A stretch of DNA of 64,000 nt from Sphingomonas ginsengisoli An et al. 2013 (GTDB lineage Bacteria > Pseudomonadota > Alphaproteobacteria > Sphingomonadales > Sphingomonadaceae), in assembly GCF_009363895.1 (NCBI RefSeq), contig NZ_CP045434.1, positions 124,001-188,000 on the forward strand. The letters are read 5' to 3'. Both the position numbers and the translations under genes were made by a program. Below the pieces are notes generated by a model. That model was given only the letters and a program-made list of their open reading frames with translations, was not told where the DNA came from and made no database searches. How positions within the stretch are numbered: the stretch's first letter is position 1; every line of letters starts with the position of its first letter. Of the stretch, positions 55,738 through 64,000 are shown in pieces.

Positions 55738-57057
55738 ATGAGTTTCGCCTGGGCCAAGCCCTACGAGCCGAAGTCGGCGTTCACCAAGTGGGTCGATCAG
55801 CGTCTGCCGCTGCCGCGCCTGGTCTATGGCGCCATCGGCGGCGGCTATCCGGTGCCGCGCAACCTCAACTATTTCTGGAACTTCGGCGTCCTCGCCGGGC
55901 TCGCGCTGGTGATCCAGATCGTCACCGGCATCGTGCTGGCGATGCATTATTACAGCTACGCTGGCGGCGCCTTCGACAGCGTCGAGCGGATGATGCGCGA
56001 CGTCAACGCCGGCTGGGTGATCCGCTACGTCCACCAGACGGGGGCGAGCTTCTTCTTCGCGATCGTCTACATCCACATCTTCCGCGGTCTCTTCTACGGG
56101 TCGTACAAGGCCCCGCGCGAGATGGTGTGGATGCTCGGCGTGGTCATCTACTTGCTGATGATGGCGACCGCCTTCATGGGCTACGTCCTCCCCTGGGGGC
56201 AGATGAGCTACTGGGGCGCGCAGGTCATCACCGGCTTCTTCTCGGCGATCCCCGTGGTGGGTGAGCCGCTGCGCATCTTCCTGCTCGGCGGTTACGCGCC
56301 CGATCAGGCCGCGCTGACCCGCTTCTTCTCGCTCCACTATCTGCTGCCGTTCGTGATCGCGGGCGTGGTCGTGCTCCACATCTGGGCGCTTCACATCCCG
56401 GGTTCGTCGAACCCGACCGGCGTCGACGTCAAGGACGAGAAGGACACGCTGCCCTTCCACCCGTTCTATACCGCCAAGGACGGCTTCGGCATCGGCGTCG
56501 CGTTGATCATCTTCTCGATCTTCGTCTTCTTCCTGCCGTTCGCGCTCGGCCACCCCGACAATTACATCGAGGCGAACCCGCTGGTGACCCCGGCGCACAT
56601 CGTCCCCGAATGGTATTTCTGGCCCTTCTACGCGATCCTGCGCAGCTTCACGGTGGACTTCATCCTCCCGGCCAAGCTGTGGGGCGTGCTGGCGATGTTC
56701 AGCGCGGTGCTGCTGCTGTTCTTCCTGACCTGGCTCGACCGCTCGCCGATCCGCTCGACCAGTTATCGTCCGGTCTACAAGATCTTCTTCTGGATCCTGG
56801 TCGCCGACCTGATCCTGCTCGGCTACGTCGGTCAGGCGCACATCACCCCGGTGAACGTCGCGCTCGGTCAGATCGCCGCCAGCTACTACTTCCTGCACTT
56901 CCTCGTCATCCTGCCGCTGGTCTCGAAGTTCGAGAAGCCGCTCCCGCTGCCGAATTCGATCAGCGAGAGCGTGCTCCACGGCGAGCATGAGGAAAGTGCA
57001 CCGTTCGGCCTCGCCACGACGGGCGGGTCGACTACGGCTCCGGCTGCGGCCGAATAA
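55738..57057 (+). CDS. petB: Cytochrome b of the bc1 complex
   Basis: A 439-residue membrane protein with eight helices. The N-terminal half has the heme-ligand helices ([48 protein letters not shown]), the quinol-site motif PEWYF ([11 protein letters not shown]) and [14 protein letters not shown]. The C-terminal tail is short and charged. It is the core quinol-oxidising subunit. petC follows after 16 bases. Confidence 0.98.
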   Translation: MSFAWAKPYEPKSAFTKWVDQRLPLPRLVYGAIGGGYPVPRNLNYFWNFGVLAGLALVIQIVTGIVLAMHYYSYAGGAFDSVERMMRDVNAGWVIRYVHQTGASFFFAIVYIHIFRGLFYGSYKAPREMVWMLGVVIYLLMMATAFMGYVLPWGQMSYWGAQVITGFFSAIPVVGEPLRIFLLGGYAPDQAALTRFFSLHYLLPFVIAGVVVLHIWALHIPGSSNPTGVDVKDEKDTLPFHPFYTAKDGFGIGVALIIFSIFVFFLPFALGHPDNYIEANPLVTPAHIVPEWYFWPFYAILRSFTVDFILPAKLWGVLAMFSAVLLLFFLTWLDRSPIRSTSYRPVYKIFFWILVADLILLGYVGQAHITPVNVALGQIAASYYFLHFLVILPLVSKFEKPLPLPNSISESVLHGEHEESAPFGLATTGGSTTAPAAAE

Positions 57058-57073
57058 GGGGACATCAGGGACA

Positions 57074-58018
57074 ATGGTCCGCATCATCGGTTTCTTCGTC
57101 GGGCTCGGCTTTGTCGGCGTCCTCTTCCTGTCGCTGATCTCCAACGGGATTGAGGCGATCAAGAACCCGCCGCCCGCCACCGCGGAGGAGGAGTTCCACC
57201 TCAAGCCCAAGGAAGTGCACTTCGCCACCGACGGGCCGTTCGGACGGTTCGACCGGGCGCAGCTTCAGCGCGGCTTCCAGGTCTACAAGGAAGTCTGCTC
57301 GGCCTGCCACAGCCTCAAGGAAGTGAGCTTCTACCAGCTCACCGGCCTCGGCTATAACGAGGCCGAGGTGAAGGCGATCGCCAGCCAGTGGGCGACCGAG
57401 GTCCCCTCGGTGAACCCCGACACCGGTGAGCCCGCGACCCGCAAGGCGCTGATCTCCGACCGCTTCCCGAGCCCCTACGCCAACGAAACCGCCGCGCGCG
57501 CCGCGAACAATAACGCGCTGCCGCCCGATCTCTCGCTGATCACCTCGGCGCGCGAGGGCGGGGCGCACTACGTCTATTCGCTCATCACCGGCTATGCGAA
57601 CCAGGCGACTTTCCGGAACAAGGAAGGCAAGCTGATTTTGCAGGAATTCCCGGACGTGAAGACGCCCGCGGGCCTGCATTTCAATCCCTACTTCGCCAAC
57701 TTGAACGTCGCGATGCCGCCGCCGCTCGTCTCGAACGGGCAGGTGACCTACGCCGACGGGACGCCGGCGACCGTCGACCAGATGGCAAAGGACGTCGCCA
57801 GCTTCCTCGTCTGGACCGCGCAGCCCAAGCTCGAGAGCCGGCTCAAGACCGGCTGGGTGGTGCTGCTGTTCCTGACCGTCGCCACCGTGCTGGCCTACAT
57901 GGCCTATCGCAACATCTGGGCGAATGCGAAGCGCGAGGTCGCCATGCGCGGCCCGCTCGAGCCCGCCTTCCGCGATCGCGTCAACGAGCAGAAGGCCGAC
58001 CGCGGTATCGCCGGCTAA
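57074..58018 (+). CDS. petC: Cytochrome c1
   Basis: A 314-residue protein with an N-terminal hydrophobic segment (IIGFFVGLGFVGVLFLSLI) and the heme-c motif VCSACH near residue 77. The block NVAMPPPL supplies the axial Met region. The C-terminal anchor is TGWVVLLFLTVATVLAYMA. ATG 57074 is preceded by AGGGAC. It ends the petABC operon, and a strong terminator follows. Confidence 0.96.
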   Translation: MVRIIGFFVGLGFVGVLFLSLISNGIEAIKNPPPATAEEEFHLKPKEVHFATDGPFGRFDRAQLQRGFQVYKEVCSACHSLKEVSFYQLTGLGYNEAEVKAIASQWATEVPSVNPDTGEPATRKALISDRFPSPYANETAARAANNNALPPDLSLITSAREGGAHYVYSLITGYANQATFRNKEGKLILQEFPDVKTPAGLHFNPYFANLNVAMPPPLVSNGQVTYADGTPATVDQMAKDVASFLVWTAQPKLESRLKTGWVVLLFLTVATVLAYMAYRNIWANAKREVAMRGPLEPAFRDRVNEQKADRGIAG

Positions 58019-58042
58019 GGCATCACCAACGCAAGACTTCGA

Positions 58043-58074
58043 AAGGGCGGTTCCGGTTCGGAGCCGCCCTTTTT
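58043..58074 (+). terminator. Rho-independent terminator of petABC
   Basis: The stem AAGGGCGGTTCC (58043-58054) pairs with GGAGCCGCCCTT (58060-58071, one G-U) around GGTTC, followed by TTT in CCCTTTTTCG. It lies 25 bases after the petC stop. Confidence 0.92.
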
Positions 58075-58111
58075 CGTTGTGCCGGCCGCGCCGCGCCGCG
58101 ATGACGCGCCG

Positions 58112-58639
58112 ATGACCGACCTCCGCGCCCTCATCCGGACCATCCCCGACCATCCCCGGCCGGGCATCATGTTCCGCGACATCACCACGCTGCTGCTCAA
58201 TCCGGCGGGCCTGCGCGAGACGATCGAGCAACTCGCCGCGACCGTCACCGCCAAACCCGACCTCATCGCCGCGATCGAGGCGCGCGGCTTCGTCGTCGGC
58301 GCCGCCCTCGCGGTCCGGCTCGGCTGCGGCCTCCTGCTCATCCGCAAGGACGGCAAGCTGCCGGGCGAGACCATCGCCGAGGATTATGCGCTCGAATATG
58401 GCCGCGACCGGCTGACCATGCACGTTGACGCCTGCACGCCGGGCGCGCGGGTCCTCGTCGTCGACGACCTTCTCGCCACCGGCGGCACCGCGCTCGCCGC
58501 CGCGCGGCTGGTGCGGCGGGCGGGCGGCGTGGTCGACGGCGCCCGCTTCGTGGTCGACCTGCCGGCGCTGGGCGGCAACGAGCGGCTGCGCGCCGACGGC
58601 ATCGACACGCGCTGCCTGCTCGACTTCGCCGGCGAGTGA
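58112..58639 (+). CDS. apt: Adenine phosphoribosyltransferase
   Basis: A 175-residue purine salvage enzyme converting adenine and PRPP to AMP. The PRPP-binding motif VLVVDDLLATGGT is intact. IPDHPRPGIMFRDITTLL, a loop GFVVGAALAVRLG and RKDGKLPGETIAEDYALEYG are typical of APRT. ATG 58112 is the start; an in-frame ATG at 58079 would add 11 atypical residues. It follows the petABC terminator. Confidence 0.94.
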   Translation: MTDLRALIRTIPDHPRPGIMFRDITTLLLNPAGLRETIEQLAATVTAKPDLIAAIEARGFVVGAALAVRLGCGLLLIRKDGKLPGETIAEDYALEYGRDRLTMHVDACTPGARVLVVDDLLATGGTALAAARLVRRAGGVVDGARFVVDLPALGGNERLRADGIDTRCLLDFAGE

Positions 58640-58714
58640 GGCGCCAACGGGGGCTTGTCCGCCCGATTTAGGCGGCGCACACTCGCCGCGCCGAAGGAGC
58701 CGGGGAGAGGGCCT

Positions 58715-59239
58715 GTGCAGCGTAAATGGTTCGTTCTGTTGGGTGCGGTGATGGCGCTGGCCGCAACGCCCGCCGCGGCGCAGGTGGTCGATCCCGGCGA
58801 TCCCATGGGCGGCGACGGCGACTCCACCGGCGGCCTCGTCACCGGCAACGCCGAGGAAGTCGCCCACTCGATGCTGCTGGGGATGCAGCTCGAAAAGAAG
58901 CAGCAGGACCTCTGCTGGGAGATGGGCTGCCTCGTCATCGTCAACGAATCACCGACCTACGAAGTCACCCAATTCCTCGTCCAGGATCCACGCCGCGGAC
59001 GCTGGAGCGACAACCAGTTCGGCGCCCCGCTGCGCCCGAAAAGCGCGACCTTCCGCTTCAAGTCGGGCGGCCCCGACGCCTGCGATCTGCCCGTCCGCTT
59101 CCAGCTGCGCAACCCGACCACCAAGGCCAAGCTGACCCTCGATGGCCGGCTCACCCTGTGCAAGCAGCCGCAGCGCGATTCGCTGGTCCGCATCAGGGTG
59201 CTGACCCCGACGGTCGAGGTCCTCCCGAACACTCAGTAG
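58715..59239 (+). CDS. Secreted protein of unknown function
   Basis: A 174-residue protein with a signal peptide (KWFVLLGAVMALAATPAAAQ) and mature start VVDPGDPMGGDGDSTGGLVTGNAEE. Four cysteines are visible (LCWEMGC, DACD, LCKQ), and QFGAPLRPKSATFRFKSGGPDAC leads a beta-rich segment. No family recognised. The start is GTG 58715 with GGAGAGG before it; an upstream ATG at 58655 would place the signal peptide 20 residues inside. Confidence 0.65.
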   Translation: MQRKWFVLLGAVMALAATPAAAQVVDPGDPMGGDGDSTGGLVTGNAEEVAHSMLLGMQLEKKQQDLCWEMGCLVIVNESPTYEVTQFLVQDPRRGRWSDNQFGAPLRPKSATFRFKSGGPDACDLPVRFQLRNPTTKAKLTLDGRLTLCKQPQRDSLVRIRVLTPTVEVLPNTQ

Positions 59240-59249
59240 GCGGCCGAGC

Positions 59250-60305
59250 CTAACGCAGCGCCGGGTCCAGCCCGACCCACAGGACGATGCTCGCCGGCGC
59301 AGCGAGCCCACCATATTTCCGGTCGAGCGCGAGCAGCGCGCGCCGCGCCGCCGCCTGGTGGCCCGAGTGCGCGACGGCCTTAGCCGCGGCAAGCGCCGCA
59401 TCGCGCTCGGCCAGCCGCCGCTGCCAGCAGGTGTCGAGCGCGGCGGTCGGCGCGCGCGGGGGCGTCGTCAGCGCGGCCAGCGCGCGGCCGAAGTCGGGCC
59501 CGCTCACCGGCTCATGCGCCAGCCCGTCGACCAGCCGCGCGGTGACGTTGGCGACGCACCAGCCCTTGAGCGACGCCGTCCCCTCGGCCTGCTCCTCGCG
59601 CGCGCTGTCATGGTCACCCGCGAGCAGCACGATCCGGGAGTGGCTACGGAAGCGGTCGAACAGCTCGGCGGGCGGGATCGGCAGCGCCTCGCCGCCGATC
59701 GGATAGGCCCCGGCGTCGAGCAGCGCCCCGCTGAACAGATCGGGATAAGCCAGCGCCAGCTTGAGCGCGACCTTGGCCCCGCCCGAAAAGCCCGCGACGA
59801 ACACCCGCTCGGGATCGATCGGATAACGCTCGATCGCGTTCCACGCGGCCAGCAGCGCGAGCGGCTGCCGCCGACCCAGCGGGCTCTCCGCATTACCCTG
59901 CCGCGCCGCGCTGACCACGATCATTCCCGCCGCGTCGAGCGCGGAGATCCACTCTGCGGGCAGTTCGGCGCTCTGCCACGGCGGCACGAACACGACGAGC
60001 CCGTAATGCCCGCTCGCCGGCCGGGTCGGCGGCACATGCTCGCCGAACCGCTCCTGCGCGACCGCCACCGGCTGGTCCGCCAATTGCGCGTGCCGCGCCG
60101 CCAGCAGCTCGGGTAGCTGGTCCGCCTGCAACGGCGTCAACGCCCGCCGCGCCAGTTCGCCATTCCCCGCCAGCGGCGTGCTCTGCGTATAATGCACCGG
60201 ATCGAGCGTCACCGTCCGGATCCGCAATCCTGCCGGCCCATCGGGAAAGCTCTCCGGCAGACTCATCGCCTGCGCTAGGGCGAGCAGCACAACCGCTCCG
60301 ACCAT
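59250..60305 (-). CDS. Secreted alpha/beta hydrolase, esterase or PHB-depolymerase-like
   Basis: A 351-residue protein with a short hydrophobic N-terminus (MVGAVVLLALAQAMS). The nucleophile elbow GFSGGAKVAL (residues ~165-175) is preceded by YPIDPERVFVA, the pattern of LpqC/PHB-depolymerase-like esterases. Asp and His partners may be in LLAGDHDS and LAHEP. The substrate is unknown. It is divergent from the RNase T2 gene with 138 bases between. Confidence 0.75.
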   Translation of the reverse strand: MVGAVVLLALAQAMSLPESFPDGPAGLRIRTVTLDPVHYTQSTPLAGNGELARRALTPLQADQLPELLAARHAQLADQPVAVAQERFGEHVPPTRPASGHYGLVVFVPPWQSAELPAEWISALDAAGMIVVSAARQGNAESPLGRRQPLALLAAWNAIERYPIDPERVFVAGFSGGAKVALKLALAYPDLFSGALLDAGAYPIGGEALPIPPAELFDRFRSHSRIVLLAGDHDSAREEQAEGTASLKGWCVANVTARLVDGLAHEPVSGPDFGRALAALTTPPRAPTAALDTCWQRRLAERDAALAAAKAVAHSGHQAAARRALLALDRKYGGLAAPASIVLWVGLDPALR

Positions 60306-60443
60306 CGCGAACCGACCTCCAGCCTTCAGCCTCGACCCGGAGCGGTCGTCTCACAGCCGCCCGCGCCCGGCAATGGCGCCCGGCGCTTGAGCCCGCGCAC
60401 GGCGGCGATACAAAGAGGCGCCGGCAACTGGAGGGACGATGAA

Positions 60444-61160
60444 ATGCGCACATGGATCGCGGGACTGCTCGCCGCGGTGAGCCTGGCCTCGTCGACCGCG
60501 GCCGCGGCGCAGGCGCTCGAATGCCGCGCGCCGGGGCAGCTCCAGGTGCCGCACCCCGAACTGCCGACCGCGCGCGAGCCGCGGCGGAGCCTGCCGATCG
60601 CCAGCTACACGCTCGCGCTGACCTGGACCCCCGGCTTCTGCCGCGCCCATCGCGGCGATCCCCACGCCGCGTTCCAATGCGGGCAGGGGACGCGCTTCGG
60701 CTTCTCGCTCCACGGCCTGTGGCCAGACGGCGCCGGCAAGGAGTGGCCGCAATATTGCGCCCCGGCCGCCATCGTCCCGCCCGAGGTCATCCGCGGCGCG
60801 GTCTGCGCCACCCCGTCCGAGCAATTGATCCAGCATGAATGGGCCAAGCATGGCACCTGCATGGCGGCCACGCCCAGCGCTTACTTCGGCCGCTCGACCG
60901 CCCTCTACGCGGGCCTGCGCTTTCCCGACATGGACGCGCTGTCGCGGGCGCAGCCGACCGTCGGACAGGTGAAAGCGGCGATCGCCGGCGCGAACCGGAC
61001 GCTGCCTGTCGACGCCATCCGGGTGACGCTCACCGGCGGCGGCTGGCTTGATGAGCTCTGGCTCTGCCTCGACCGCCAGTATCGCTACGCCGCCTGCCGC
61101 CCCGGCAGCGGCGGCGCCCCCGACAGCGCCCGCGTCCGAATATGGCGCCGGACCCGCTGA
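60444..61160 (+). CDS. Ribonuclease T2 family protein
   Basis: A 238-residue secreted endoribonuclease. The signal peptide ends near AAAQA. The two catalytic motifs are complete: CAS I FSLHGLWPDG (His90) and CAS II QHEWAKHGTC (His131, Glu132, His136). Several cysteines suggest disulfides. It would cut single-stranded RNA in the periplasm or outside the cell. ATG 60444 has GGAGGGA upstream. The stop overlaps the next small gene (TGATG). Confidence 0.92.
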   Translation: MRTWIAGLLAAVSLASSTAAAAQALECRAPGQLQVPHPELPTAREPRRSLPIASYTLALTWTPGFCRAHRGDPHAAFQCGQGTRFGFSLHGLWPDGAGKEWPQYCAPAAIVPPEVIRGAVCATPSEQLIQHEWAKHGTCMAATPSAYFGRSTALYAGLRFPDMDALSRAQPTVGQVKAAIAGANRTLPVDAIRVTLTGGGWLDELWLCLDRQYRYAACRPGSGGAPDSARVRIWRRTR

Positions 61161-61345
61161 TGCGCAGCCACAAGGGGTGGGCGGCGCTGTTCTGGCTCGT
61201 CCTGCTCGGCGGGATCGCCCTCTTCTGCGCCCGTTACGACGGCCCCGACTGCACCGCGCCCAGGACCGGCCCGCTGGCGCATATCCTCGACGGCGAGAAA
61301 TTCGCGCCAACCCACCACCGCGGCGGCTGCCGGCGGGTAGGGTAG
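61160..61345 (+). CDS. Small single-pass membrane protein coupled to RNase T2
   Basis: A 61-residue protein: MRSHKGWAALFWLVLLGGIALFCARYDGPDC, one membrane segment, then a short soluble part with Cys and His (FAPTHHRGGC). ATG 61160 is inside the RNase T2 stop (TGATG), a strong sign of coupled translation; an in-frame ATG at 61142 would add 6 residues. No family recognised. A role linked to RNase T2, for example inhibitor or anchor, is only a guess. Confidence 0.55.
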   Translation: MRSHKGWAALFWLVLLGGIALFCARYDGPDCTAPRTGPLAHILDGEKFAPTHHRGGCRRVG

Positions 61346-61366
61346 AGCGGCTTACACCGTACGAGG

Positions 61367-61403
61367 AGCGATGGCTGCCGCTGGATTCATCGCAGCCATC
61401 GCT
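61367..61403. repeat. Perfect 12-bp inverted repeat upstream of the PilZ gene
   Basis: AGCGATGGCTGC (61367-61378) and GCAGCCATCGCT (61392-61403) are exact complements around a 13-base spacer. No T-run follows. It lies ~107 bases before the PilZ-protein start and could be a regulatory hairpin or an end structure of the RNase T2 unit. Confidence 0.45.
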
Positions 61404-61509
61404 GGCCAAGGCTCACGCCTCGCCGATTTCTCCCGTTTCGCGGGCTCATGGTCAGAATTCTTTTACCCCTGGCGCCTAGGAAGGTAAGACCGGGAGAGGA
61501 CTTGGATCG

Positions 61510-62124
61510 GTGACGCACGCGTTTCGGCACGACCCGTTCTTGGAAGAGCATCTCTCTCTTCCCGATGATCCGCGGCACCTTCCCCGCGCAGAGCGACGGA
61601 CCGTCGAGCTCAAGGGCTATCTGGTCCGTGAGAATTGCCAAATCGTTGACGTCACGATGGTCGATCTCTCGTACGACGGTTGCGCCGTCAGGACGCTTGT
61701 GCCCCTCACCGTCGGAGAGAGAGTCAAGGTATCGGCTCTGGGGCGGGGCTCAACCAATGCCACGGTGCGTTGGTATCGCGACCGCACCGCCGGGCTCCTC
61801 TTTGAGACTGCTCGCAAGAAGACGATCTGGCCAAGAAAGGCCGAGCGCGTCGCGGTCTTCGGTGAGGCATCTCTCCGCAGAGCCGGTCGCCTCACCTATC
61901 GAGTTAAAAGCTTCGATGTCACCCGCTTCGGATGCCGGTGTGAGTTCGTCGAGCGGCCCTCCATACGCGAAAGCGTCTGGATCAAGTTCGACGGACTTCA
62001 ATCCCTAGAGTCGACCGTCTGCTGGGTCGAAAACGTCGAACTCGGCTTGCACTTCCGCAACGAAATGCACCCCGCCGTGTTCGATTTACTCGTCGCGCAG
62101 CTCAGCCAGCCGCCCTCGCCTTAA
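61510..62124 (+). CDS. Tandem PilZ-domain protein
   Basis: A 204-residue protein with two PilZ-like domains. Domain 1 (~28-100) has RAERRTVELKGYLVREN and VDLSYDGCAVRT, the R/R and [D/N]xSxxG elements of c-di-GMP binding. Domain 2 (~120-195) is degenerate (RRAGRLTYRVKSFDVTRFGC: DxTxxG). The start is GTG 61510. Codon use is visibly less GC-rich than the neighbours (for example a TTA leucine near the 3' end), so foreign origin is possible. It has no output domain; the partner is unknown. Confidence 0.75.
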   Translation: MTHAFRHDPFLEEHLSLPDDPRHLPRAERRTVELKGYLVRENCQIVDVTMVDLSYDGCAVRTLVPLTVGERVKVSALGRGSTNATVRWYRDRTAGLLFETARKKTIWPRKAERVAVFGEASLRRAGRLTYRVKSFDVTRFGCRCEFVERPSIRESVWIKFDGLQSLESTVCWVENVELGLHFRNEMHPAVFDLLVAQLSQPPSP

Positions 62125-62195
62125 TCGGCGAGGCCGATGACCATCGCCCGCCCTGATCAGCGGTCATGGGCCCCAGCCAGTGGTGAAGTGACCCC

Positions 62196-63296
62196 TCAGA
62201 CGTTGAACTTGAAGTGCATGACGTCGCCGTCCTGCACCACATATTCCTTGCCTTCCTGCCTCAGCTTGCCCGCATCGCGCGCGCCGCTCTCGCCGTTCAG
62301 CGCGACATAGTCGTCATAGGCGATGGTTTCGGCGCGGATGAAGCCGCGCTCGAAGTCGGAGTGGATCGCGCCCGCGGCCTGCGGCGCCTTGGCGCCCTTT
62401 TCCACGGTCCAGGCGCGCGCTTCCTTGGGGCCAACGGTGAAGAAGGTGATGAGGTGGAGGAGGTCGTAGCCGGCGCGGATGACGCGGGCGAGGCCGGTCT
62501 CGTGCAGCCCCATCTCCTCGAGGAAGGCGAGCCGCTCGTCCATCTCCATGCCGATCAGGTCGGCTTCGATCGCCGCCGAGACGACCACCGCGTTGGCGCC
62601 CTCGGCCTTGGCCTTGGCGAACACCTGTTCCGAGAGCGCATTGCCGTTGGCGGCGTCGTCCTCGTTGACGTTGCAGACGTAGAGGATCGGCTTGGCGGTG
62701 ATCAGCTGCGCCTGGCTGAAGACTCGCGCTTCCTCTTCGTCCTTGGGCTGCGTCAGCCGCGCCGGCTTGCCCTCGCGCAGCAGCTCGAGCGCCTGCCCGA
62801 GCACGCTCGCGGCGATCTTGCTCTCCTTGTCGCCCTGCTGGCCGCGCTTGACGAGGTTGGGGACGCGCTTCTCGAGGCTGTCGAGGTCGGCGAGCAGCAG
62901 CTCGGTCTCGACCGTCTCGGCGTCGGCCAGCGGGTCGACCTTGTTGGCGACGTGCTGGATGTCGTCATTCTCGAAGCAGCGCAGGACGTGGACGATCGCG
63001 TCCACCTCGCGGATGTTGCCGAGGAACTGGTTGCCGAGGCCCTCGCCCTGGCTCGCGCCTTTCACCAGCCCGGCGATGTCGACGAACCCCAGCTGCGTCG
63101 CGATGATCTTGGCCGAGCCGGCGATCGCCGCGAGCTTGTCGAGCCGCGGGTCGGGCACCGCGACCTGGCCGACGTTGGGCTCGATCGTGCAGAACGGATA
63201 GTTCGCCGCCTGCGCCGCCTGCGTCTCGGTCAGCGCGTTGAAAAGGGTCGATTTGCCGACGTTCGGCAGCCCGACGATGCCGCAGCGGAAGCCCAT
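62196..63296 (-). CDS. ychF: Redox-regulated ATPase YchF
   Basis: A 366-residue Obg-type P-loop protein. GLPNVGKSTLFNAL is Walker A, FVDIAGLVKGASQGEGLGN the switch region, and NVNEDDAANGN stands at the place of the usual NKxD specificity motif, as expected for ATP preference. A coiled coil (~130-200) and C-terminal TGS domain ending GDVMHFKFNV complete it. ATG 63296 (MGFRCGIVGLPN) is clear. It is linked to oxidative-stress response in other bacteria. Confidence 0.96.
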   Translation of the reverse strand: MGFRCGIVGLPNVGKSTLFNALTETQAAQAANYPFCTIEPNVGQVAVPDPRLDKLAAIAGSAKIIATQLGFVDIAGLVKGASQGEGLGNQFLGNIREVDAIVHVLRCFENDDIQHVANKVDPLADAETVETELLLADLDSLEKRVPNLVKRGQQGDKESKIAASVLGQALELLREGKPARLTQPKDEEEARVFSQAQLITAKPILYVCNVNEDDAANGNALSEQVFAKAKAEGANAVVVSAAIEADLIGMEMDERLAFLEEMGLHETGLARVIRAGYDLLHLITFFTVGPKEARAWTVEKGAKAPQAAGAIHSDFERGFIRAETIAYDDYVALNGESGARDAGKLRQEGKEYVVQDGDVMHFKFNV

Positions 63297-63318
63297 GGGT
63301 ATTCTCCGGTCACAAGGT

Positions 63319-63389
63319 CGTCATCGCGAGGAGCGCAGCGACGCGGCGATCCAGCGACGTGGATTGCTTCGCTGCGCTCGCAATGACGG
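63319..63389. repeat. Palindromic repeat pair (GTCATTGCGAG type), diverged copy
   Basis: Arms CGTCATCGCGAGGAGCGCAGC and GCTGCGCTCGCAATGACG, with the same GCGGCGATCC/GGATTGC core as the copy at 15671-15764. It lies between ychF and the partial oxygenase gene. Confidence 0.8.
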
Positions 63390-63410
63390 AAAAAGGTTTC
63401 GCCGCGCCCC

Positions 63411-64000
63411 TTACGCGAAGTTGAAGCTGATGCTCAACCGTTCGCCCTTGCCCGCGCCCGGCAGCACCTCGTGGCGCAGCCAGCTTTCCCACAGCAGCAG
63501 CAGGCCGGGGGCGGGGTCCACGCTAACGAACGGCCGCAGCGGCTCGGGCGCGTCCGCCGCACGGGTCGGCGCGGCCATCATCATCGGCAGCCGCGGGTCC
63601 TCGAAGCGGATCGCGCCGCTGGCCGCGGGCACCTCGACGTAGAGCGTCCCCGACAGGATCGAATGCGGGTGGATGTGCGCGCTGTGGTGGCCGCCGGGCT
63701 TCAAGAGATTGACCCACAGGCTGTCGAGCTTGGGCTTGCCCGCCCACGCCAGCTCCTTCGCAAAGGTAGCGGCATGGCGCGCCAGCAACCTCGCGAGGTC
63801 GCCGATCACCGGATCGCGGCGGGGCAGATCGTCGAGCGAGGCGTAGCTGGTGTAGCCCCGGTAGCCATGCTCCTTCGCCCAGCGCCGCCCGGCGCCATCA
63901 TCCTCGGCGAGTGTCCGGATCGAATGCGCCAGTTCGTCCATCAGCGCGGCATCGCCGAGGCTCGCTTCGTAGAGCGGGGTGACGAACAAGGCGCGCGACA
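63411..64000 (-). CDS. Putative 2OG-Fe(II) oxygenase, partial (start outside the window)
   Basis: The frame continues past the right edge; the residues before FVTPLYEA would come from outside. FVTPLYEASLGDAALM and later DSLWVNLLKPGGHHSAHIHPHS with SGTLYVEVPAASGAIRFEDPR are the blocks of the TIGR02466-like putative 2OG-Fe(II) oxygenase family. HSAHIHPH may hold the first iron ligands and WLRHEVLPGAGKGERLSISFNFA gives the distal His and the 2OG Arg. The substrate is unknown. Confidence 0.8.
   Translation of the reverse strand, partial: SRALFVTPLYEASLGDAALMDELAHSIRTLAEDDGAGRRWAKEHGYRGYTSYASLDDLPRRDPVIGDLARLLARHAATFAKELAWAGKPKLDSLWVNLLKPGGHHSAHIHPHSILSGTLYVEVPAASGAIRFEDPRLPMMMAAPTRAADAPEPLRPFVSVDPAPGLLLLWESWLRHEVLPGAGKGERLSISFNFA

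Overview
The window is 64 kb of very GC-rich, densely packed chromosome from an alphaproteobacterium. It most resembles a member of the Sphingomonadales (Sphingomonas or Sphingosinicella-like). The case rests on gene content and order: a chvI-chvG-hprK-rapZ-EIIA-HPr block divergent from pckA, a kinase-domain-only HprK, a gcrA cell-cycle gene, PEP-CTERM/exosortase-A-type ligase and decarboxylase genes, and short extragenic palindromes of the type common in sphingomonads (arms such as GTCATCCCGGCGAAGG and GTCATTGCGAG). About 72 protein genes are supported. I see no tRNA, rRNA, insertion sequence, prophage or CRISPR array, and no gene-free stretch longer than about 215 bases. Many genes start with GTG or TTG and overlap the previous stop by 4 bases, so translational coupling is common.

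Layout. 1-5.0 kb: a partial PpiD-type foldase, then tpiA, secG and pyrG, a 49-residue membrane peptide and trxB. 5.0-9.2 kb: a membrane protein coupled to a GAF protein, then a ClC-type channel overlapping an HtrA-like protein that lacks all three catalytic residues. 9.2-12.2 kb: acyl carrier protein, acyl-CoA ligase and PLP decarboxylase of the exosortase-A-associated type, with no exosortase nearby. 12.2-18.9 kb: housekeeping genes (truA, fmt, recR, def, rmuC, a SpoU-type methyltransferase) plus a 17-cysteine copper-type four-helix protein and a META lipoprotein. 18.9-25.1 kb: the regulatory PTS / ChvGI / pckA control block. 25.1-29.7 kb: a zinc-peptidase-like protein, acpP, fabF, mltG, a DUF4337-like protein, and a MarR-type regulator with an SH3 protein.

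29.8-41 kb: M17 aminopeptidase, an AI-2E-type transporter, an SDR, rimO, a TonB-like protein, a NatAB-like ABC exporter, two small secreted proteins and parE. 41-49 kb: lipB, two small lipoproteins, queE/queC, a DUF3617-like protein, hslO, cspA, an M48 protease and lemA. 49-58.7 kb: argD, an ABC-2 permease, gcrA, a PhyH-like dioxygenase, hemF, petABC and apt. 58.7-64 kb: secreted and envelope proteins, RNase T2, a tandem PilZ protein, ychF and a partial 2OG-Fe(II) oxygenase.

The most interesting points are: the catalytically dead HtrA-like protein coupled to a ClC channel; the stand-alone exosortase-A-type acyl cassette; two candidate small RNAs that show CCUCC-type (anti-Shine-Dalgarno) loops, at 44.9 kb (minus) and 38.5 kb (plus); and palindromic repeats that have become protein-coding in truA and hemF. 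All functional statements come from reading motifs and context; no database search was run.
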